From Gammaproteobacteria bacterium (GTDB lineage Bacteria > Pseudomonadota > Gammaproteobacteria > GCA-001735895), in NCBI GenBank assembly GCA_003231795.1, contig QIJI01000336.1, positions 1 through 9,096 of the forward strand: 9,096 nt of DNA. Direction: 5' to 3'. Shown here one piece after another: positions 5,153 through 9,096 of the stretch (the first letter of the stretch is position 1; the number at the start of each line of letters is the position of its first letter). Below the pieces are notes generated by a model that did not search any database, was not told where the DNA came from, and saw only the letters and a list, made by a program, of their open reading frames with translations. The position numbers were made by a program, and so were the translations under genes.

Positions 5153-6457
5153 ATGAAACCAACTGAATTTAAACGACGCCGTAATCAATTAATGAAAATG
5201 ATGGGCAAGAACACGATTGCGATTCTGCCGTCCGCATCAGAAATTATTCGCAACCGCGACGCCCATTTTCCATTTCGCCAGGATAGCGACTTCCTTTACC
5301 TGACCGGATTTAACGAGCCCGACGCGGTCCTGGTACTAATTCCCGGACGCAAACACGGCGAGTATATTCTGTTTTGCCGCGAAAAAGATCCTGAGCAGGA
5401 AACCTGGAATGGTCGTCGTGCCGGGCAGGAGGGCGCGGTCGAGATCCATGGCGCTGATGACTCTTTCCCAATCGATGATATCGACGATATCCTGCCGGGT
5501 TTGCTCGAAGGCACCGATAGTATTTTTTATACCATGGGGGGTTCTTCCGAATTCGACAAACGCCTGATTGGCTGGGTTAACCACATCAAATCGCAGTCAC
5601 GAAGTGGCAAGCACGTACCGTCAGAGTTTGTTTCGCTGGATTACATTCTGCACGATATGCGGCTTTACAAGAGCCGTGAAGAACTGCGCCTGATGCGCAA
5701 GGCAGCGGCGATCAACGTTCGTGCTCATCGGCGCGCGATGAAAGTTTGTGCACCCGGTAAACACGAATTTGAGATCCAGGCCGAATTCGATCACGAGTAC
5801 CGACTCAATAATTCCGAACACGCATACTCGGCCATTGTCGGTGGCGGAGCCAACGGCTGTATTTTGCACTACACCGAAAATAGCGACGAGCTCAACGATG
5901 GCGATTTATTGCTGATCGATGCCGGCTGCGCAGTCGAGGGATATGCTTCTGATATCTCGCGTACCTTTCCGATCAATGGTCGCTACAGTCCTGCCCAGCG
6001 TGAAGTCTATGACATCGTGCTGGCCGCGCATCAGGCCGCTGTAAAAAAGGTACAACCGGGGAATCACTGGAATGATCCGCATAACGCGGCTGTGCGGGTA
6101 ATCACGCGCGGGTTGATAAAGCTGAAGTTGCTCAAGGGCAGCCTGGCCCAACTGATCAAGAGTCAGGCGTATCGAAAATTTTATATGCATCGAACGGGCC
6201 ACTGGATTGGGCTCGATGTGCACGATGTCGGGGATTACAAGGTGGGTGACCAATGGCGATTGCTTGAACCTGGCATGGTAATGACCATCGAACCCGGAAT
6301 ATATATTCCTGCCGGGACTCGCGGAGTGCATCGCAAGTGGTGGGATATTGGTATCCGCATCGAGGACGATGTCGTGGTTACGCGCCAGGGATGCGAAGTT
6401 CTGACCGAGGCACTGGTTCGCAAAGCCGATGATATCGAAGCTTTGATGGCAAGTTAA
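5153..6457 (+). CDS. pepP: Xaa-Pro aminopeptidase (aminopeptidase P)
   Basis: Dimanganese peptidase that removes an N-terminal residue preceding proline, in the cytosol. The protein is 434 residues, close to E. coli PepP (441). The N-terminal domain (~1-172) shows the family's RRNQLMKMMGKNTIAILPS start and FRQDSDFLYLTGFNEPDAV. The C-terminal pita-bread domain carries every metal ligand: D256 (LLIDAG), D267 (YASDISRTFP), H350 (HRTGHWIGLDVHD), E380 (MTIEPGIY) and E404 (GIRIEDD), with H357 as the expected substrate-binding histidine. These match E. coli D260, D271, H354, E383, E406 and H361. The ATG at 5153 fits the family start; its ribosome binding site is weak. Its stop codon shares one base with the ubiH start (TAATG), indicating coupling within the operon. 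Confidence 0.97.
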   Translation: MKPTEFKRRRNQLMKMMGKNTIAILPSASEIIRNRDAHFPFRQDSDFLYLTGFNEPDAVLVLIPGRKHGEYILFCREKDPEQETWNGRRAGQEGAVEIHGADDSFPIDDIDDILPGLLEGTDSIFYTMGGSSEFDKRLIGWVNHIKSQSRSGKHVPSEFVSLDYILHDMRLYKSREELRLMRKAAAINVRAHRRAMKVCAPGKHEFEIQAEFDHEYRLNNSEHAYSAIVGGGANGCILHYTENSDELNDGDLLLIDAGCAVEGYASDISRTFPINGRYSPAQREVYDIVLAAHQAAVKKVQPGNHWNDPHNAAVRVITRGLIKLKLLKGSLAQLIKSQAYRKFYMHRTGHWIGLDVHDVGDYKVGDQWRLLEPGMVMTIEPGIYIPAGTRGVHRKWWDIGIRIEDDVVVTRQGCEVLTEALVRKADDIEALMAS

Positions 6458-7728
6458 TGGCTGCTCCGAAAAAATCGACCCCGAAAAAGCCAACCCAGAA
6501 GGGATCGACCCAGAAGAATTCAACAGATATCGCGATTATTGGTGGCGGGTTGATCGGGCTATGCTCGGCACTGGTATTGCAGCATGCCGCGCGCAAGATC
6601 ACGCTGATCGAAGCCACCGATATCCGAAGTCCCGGTCAGGGCGGGATGAATGCGCGCTCGATCGTGCTGTCGTCCAGCAGCGTGCAGATTTTCCGCGCGC
6701 TTGGAATATGGCCGCAACTATTATCTCGAGCCACTCCGATACGTAAAATTCATGTCTCGGCGCAGGGTCGTTGGGGTGTGACACGTCTGCGGGCACAGGA
6801 TTACGACCTCGATGCGCTCGGTTACGTCGTCGATAACCAGACGCTGACGCAATGTCTGCTACAGGCCGTTGATGAGTCGCCCCGGATAAAGCTACAGCTC
6901 AAGACCGAATTCGAAACCATTGAGCAACGACCATCCGTCACTATCAACTATCGTAAAAACAAACGCCTTCAGAGTCTGCAATCGCAACTGCTTTTGATCG
7001 CCGACGGTGCGCGATCAAAAGCACGCGAGGCGCTCGATATCCCGTATCACAGCGTTGACTACGGTCAGTCCGTTGTCATCAGTAATGTGCGTGTCAGCGA
7101 TGCCAAACCTTATTGCGCTTACGAGCGATTTACGTCGCAGGGTCCGTTGGCCATGTTGCCGCTGGGTGACAGTGTTTACGCTTGTGTATGGACACTCGAT
7201 CCCGACGTTGCCGGGCAGGTTTCAAATTACAGTGATGCCGAATTCGCAAATGCCCTGCAGGATAGTTTTGGTTATCGCCTCGGTTTTATCGATGAAGTTG
7301 GAGCGCGCTTCTCAATGCCGCTTCAACGCACCCGCGCCAAAGGCCTGCATCGTGGTCGTTGTGTGCTGATAGGGAACGCCGCAAACGCTCTGCATCCGGT
7401 TGCCGGTCAGGGATTTAATCTGGCACTACGTGATCTTGCCTGTCTGTATGAATTGCTGGGTGAGCGCAGGCTCGAGGATATGAATTTCGAGGAAGTTGAG
7501 AAATTAGGTAAAAATTTTGAAAATCAAAGGCTTGTAGAGCAAAGTAAAGTTATTCGTTTTGGTGATGGACTGGTTACACTGTTTTCAAACGAACTGCCGC
7601 TGGTCGATCATTTGCGAGCCGCCGGGCTGTCGTTGCTGGACCTGTTTCCCGCATTGAAAACACAGGTGGCCCTGGCGGGAATGGGCATGACTTATGGCGG
7701 TAATCGACTGCTACGGGGGCGCCTGTGA
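6457..7728 (+). CDS. ubiH: 2-octaprenyl-6-methoxyphenol hydroxylase, ubiquinone biosynthesis
   Basis: FAD-dependent aromatic monooxygenase of the UbiH/UbiF/VisC family; UbiH hydroxylates the ubiquinone ring precursor, within the soluble Ubi complex in E. coli. The 423 residues contain the FAD-binding GGGLIG (29-34) with acidic E52 ending the Rossmann strand, the IADGARS motif (181-187), and VLIGNAANALHPVAGQGFNLALRD (quoted in parts, 303-326). The GNAA version in place of GDAAH, and the ATPIRKIHVSAQGR segment (~92-104), are typical of UbiH rather than its paralogues. An unusual N-terminal tail of four pentapeptide repeats (residues 4-23) precedes the fold; no alternative start codon would remove it. 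The start overlaps pepP by one base and the stop overlaps the next hydroxylase by four, so expression is likely coupled. Confidence 0.94.
   Translation: MAAPKKSTPKKPTQKGSTQKNSTDIAIIGGGLIGLCSALVLQHAARKITLIEATDIRSPGQGGMNARSIVLSSSSVQIFRALGIWPQLLSRATPIRKIHVSAQGRWGVTRLRAQDYDLDALGYVVDNQTLTQCLLQAVDESPRIKLQLKTEFETIEQRPSVTINYRKNKRLQSLQSQLLLIADGARSKAREALDIPYHSVDYGQSVVISNVRVSDAKPYCAYERFTSQGPLAMLPLGDSVYACVWTLDPDVAGQVSNYSDAEFANALQDSFGYRLGFIDEVGARFSMPLQRTRAKGLHRGRCVLIGNAANALHPVAGQGFNLALRDLACLYELLGERRLEDMNFEEVEKLGKNFENQRLVEQSKVIRFGDGLVTLFSNELPLVDHLRAAGLSLLDLFPALKTQVALAGMGMTYGGNRLLRGRL
6466..6525 (+). repeat. Four 15-bp units encoding a pentapeptide repeat tail of UbiH
   Basis: UbiH residues 4-23 read PKKST, PKKPT, QKGST, QKNST: four consecutive five-residue units with lysine at position 2 and threonine at position 5. 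The DNA shows the same 15-base period with divergence, as expected from slippage of a short repeat. The tail is basic, threonine-rich and probably disordered, and ends directly at the first beta strand of the FAD fold. Confidence 0.75.
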
Positions 7729-8909
7729 AGTCAGCGCATTTCGACATTGCGATCGCCGGTGCCGGCATGGTTGGCTCCTGTGCTGCTTACGCACTTGCGT
7801 GTCAGGGATATCGGGTCGCGCTGATTGAGTTAGCTGCGCCGAGTCAATTCGAGACCGATCAAAATCAGCCATTCGATTTACGCGTTTCAGCCATCAGTCC
7901 GCGCTCGCAAAAAATTCTCGAAGGTCTCGGTATCTGGCAACAACTGGATTCCGCACGCCTGTGTCGCTACGAAAAAATGTTCGTCTGGCATCAGCATGGA
8001 TCTGCCAGCGTGGCGCTGGATGCAGTTGAACTGGTACGTGATGATCTGGGCGTGATTGTCGAGAATCGCATGATCCAGCAAAGCCTGCATCAAGCCTGCT
8101 CCGGACGAGCTGAAATCGAGTGGTTCCAGCCCGATAAAATCGAGACCCTGATCGACAATCACGACAACGGTGTGCAACTGCGCTTGAGTTCCGGATCGCT
8201 TATCCGTGCGAGCCTGTTAATTGCCGCCGACGGTCGCAGCTCGCCCACCCGCGAACTTGCAGAAATGGGGTCAAACTCGGGGCGATATCAACAGACGGCA
8301 TTTGTCGCCAATGTCAGCACTGAATTGCCACACCGGGAAACTGCGTGGCAACGATTTTTAAAAACCGGGCCGTTGGCCTTGTTGCCACTTTCTAACGGGC
8401 AAAGTTCGATAGTCTGGTCCTGCGACAATGAGTTCGCCGAGCAACTCGCCGCGCTCGATGAAGCCAGATTTTGCGATGCCCTTGGCGAAGCCTTTGAATT
8501 CAAACTGGGACGGGTAAACCAATGCAGTTCACGGCTCAGTTTCCCGCTCGGCTGGCATCGCTGCGAGCACTGGTTAAAAAATCGTGTGTTACTAATCGGA
8601 GATGCCGCGCATAGCGTTCATCCACTCGCCGGGCAGGGCGTCAATCTTGGATTCAGCGACGTTAGTTTGCTGGTCGATCTGGTAGGTGATGCAAACTCTC
8701 CCATTGTGCACAAACAATTGCGCCGCTTCGAACGTCAGCGCAAGAGCCAGACATGGGTTGCCGGCAATAGCTTCAGCGGCCTCAAATGGCTGTTCGGGGT
8801 CGAACATAAAACGGTTACAGCAATGCGCGACCTGGGAATGCAGGCGGTTGGCCAAAATCCGCTGTTGAGGCGAACTTTGATGCGAAAAGCGATCGAAAAT
8901 CTAACCTAA
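7725..8909 (+). CDS. ubiI: UbiI/UbiF-type ubiquinone biosynthesis hydroxylase
   Basis: Second FAD-dependent monooxygenase of the UbiH/UbiF/VisC family, 394 residues. It has the N-terminal AGAGMVG (11-17) with E35 closing the strand, DLRVSAISP (51-59) with the conserved arginine R53, DLGVIVENRMIQQSL (107-121), the AADG motif (167-170) and the family signature GDAAHSVHPLAGQGVNLG (292-309). Position directly after ubiH and the YEKMFVWH and HIVEN-like segments favour UbiI (VisC, C5 hydroxylase). However, the WQRFLKTGPLALLPL region and the C-terminus also recall UbiF (C6 hydroxylase), so the ring position attacked is uncertain. Translation starts at a GTG overlapping the ubiH stop (GTGA), preceded by a GGGGGC purine run. 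No hairpin terminator is evident after the gene. Confidence 0.88.
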   Translation: MKSAHFDIAIAGAGMVGSCAAYALACQGYRVALIELAAPSQFETDQNQPFDLRVSAISPRSQKILEGLGIWQQLDSARLCRYEKMFVWHQHGSASVALDAVELVRDDLGVIVENRMIQQSLHQACSGRAEIEWFQPDKIETLIDNHDNGVQLRLSSGSLIRASLLIAADGRSSPTRELAEMGSNSGRYQQTAFVANVSTELPHRETAWQRFLKTGPLALLPLSNGQSSIVWSCDNEFAEQLAALDEARFCDALGEAFEFKLGRVNQCSSRLSFPLGWHRCEHWLKNRVLLIGDAAHSVHPLAGQGVNLGFSDVSLLVDLVGDANSPIVHKQLRRFERQRKSQTWVAGNSFSGLKWLFGVEHKTVTAMRDLGMQAVGQNPLLRRTLMRKAIENLT

Positions 8910-8954
8910 ATGGGTTAAATTTCTCGCTATATTCAGGATTAACGACAAATTTGT

Positions 8955-8984
8955 TTGCCACTTGGCCTCCCAAGCCGGTATTCT
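8955..8984 (+). promoter_or_regulatory. Candidate promoter of the terminal exported-protein gene
   Basis: TTGCCA (8955-8960, five of six consensus bases), an 18-base spacer and TATTCT (8979-8984, four of six) would start transcription near 8991, about 31 bases before the ATG at 9022. The spacer contains a small dyad CTTGG-CCTC-CCAAG (8961-8974) that could be an operator or chance. Confidence 0.35.
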
Positions 8985-9021
8985 GGCGATCTTAATAATC
9001 AAAAAAAAACAGATATGCAGA

Positions 9022-9096
9022 ATGGATAAGAGCATATTACTTGTTTTGTTTCTGGCATTGGCATTGCCGCTGGAGAGCATTGCTCAGGAAACCCTC
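9022..9096 (+). CDS. Start of an exported protein of unknown function, cut by window end
   Basis: Twenty-five codons are visible. They read as a classical type I signal peptide: Met-Asp-Lys, then a hydrophobic core ILLVLFLALALPL, then SIA-QE with a likely cleavage after alanine 21. There is no lipobox cysteine, so it is not a lipoprotein by this view. An ATG at 9015 is in another frame and stops after four codons. A nine-A run (9001-9009) lies in the leader; the ribosome binding site is weak. Too little of the mature protein is present to name it. Confidence 0.6.
   Translation, partial: MDKSILLVLFLALALPLESIAQETL

Noticed and set aside
5906..6523. Long open frame of 205 codons on the minus strand
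   Set aside because: It is fully antisense to the well-supported pepP and the start of ubiH, and its translation shows no family motif.

Overview
The window reads as chromosomal core DNA of a gammaproteobacterium. Supporting points are the L13-S9 ribosomal protein pair, the divergent rpiA/ilvA pair, and the block ssrS (6S RNA) - zapA - zapB-like gene facing ygfB - pepP - ubiH - ubiI-like gene, which is a familiar arrangement in Pseudomonas-like and related gammaproteobacteria. The genus cannot be named from the sequence alone. No phage, insertion sequence with a transposase, CRISPR array or tRNA was seen.

Layout. Positions 3-793 hold the end of rplM (its first ~14 codons lie outside the window) and complete rpsI, closed by a strong bidirectional-type terminator at 813-840. 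A short G/C-rich repeat cluster (882-1005) separates this from rpiA on the minus strand. rpiA and ilvA are divergent from a shared ~105-bp gap. ilvA converges on a 362-bp gap containing a minus-strand 6S RNA (about 3388-3573), followed in the same strand order by zapA and a small coiled-coil ZapB-like gene. A second, 324-bp gap (4215-4538) contains a ~210-bp imperfect palindrome resembling a non-autonomous mobile element. It sits between the divergent zapB-like/zapA unit and the plus-strand operon ygfB-pepP-ubiH-ubiI-like (4539-8909), whose last three genes are joined by 1- and 4-base overlaps. The window ends 25 codons into a gene for an exported protein.

How the genes work together: rplM/rpsI serve the ribosome; rpiA makes ribose-5-phosphate; ilvA opens isoleucine synthesis; zapA and its coiled-coil neighbour belong to Z-ring assembly; 6S RNA modulates sigma-70 RNA polymerase; pepP is a proline-specific peptidase; the two flavin hydroxylases act in ubiquinone ring synthesis. 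The gene set is ordinary housekeeping. I did not find a clear undescribed system; the least ordinary items are the palindromic element at 4291-4501, the repeat cluster at 882-1005, a four-unit pentapeptide tail on UbiH, and the 6S RNA locus, which lacks its common downstream neighbour fau.
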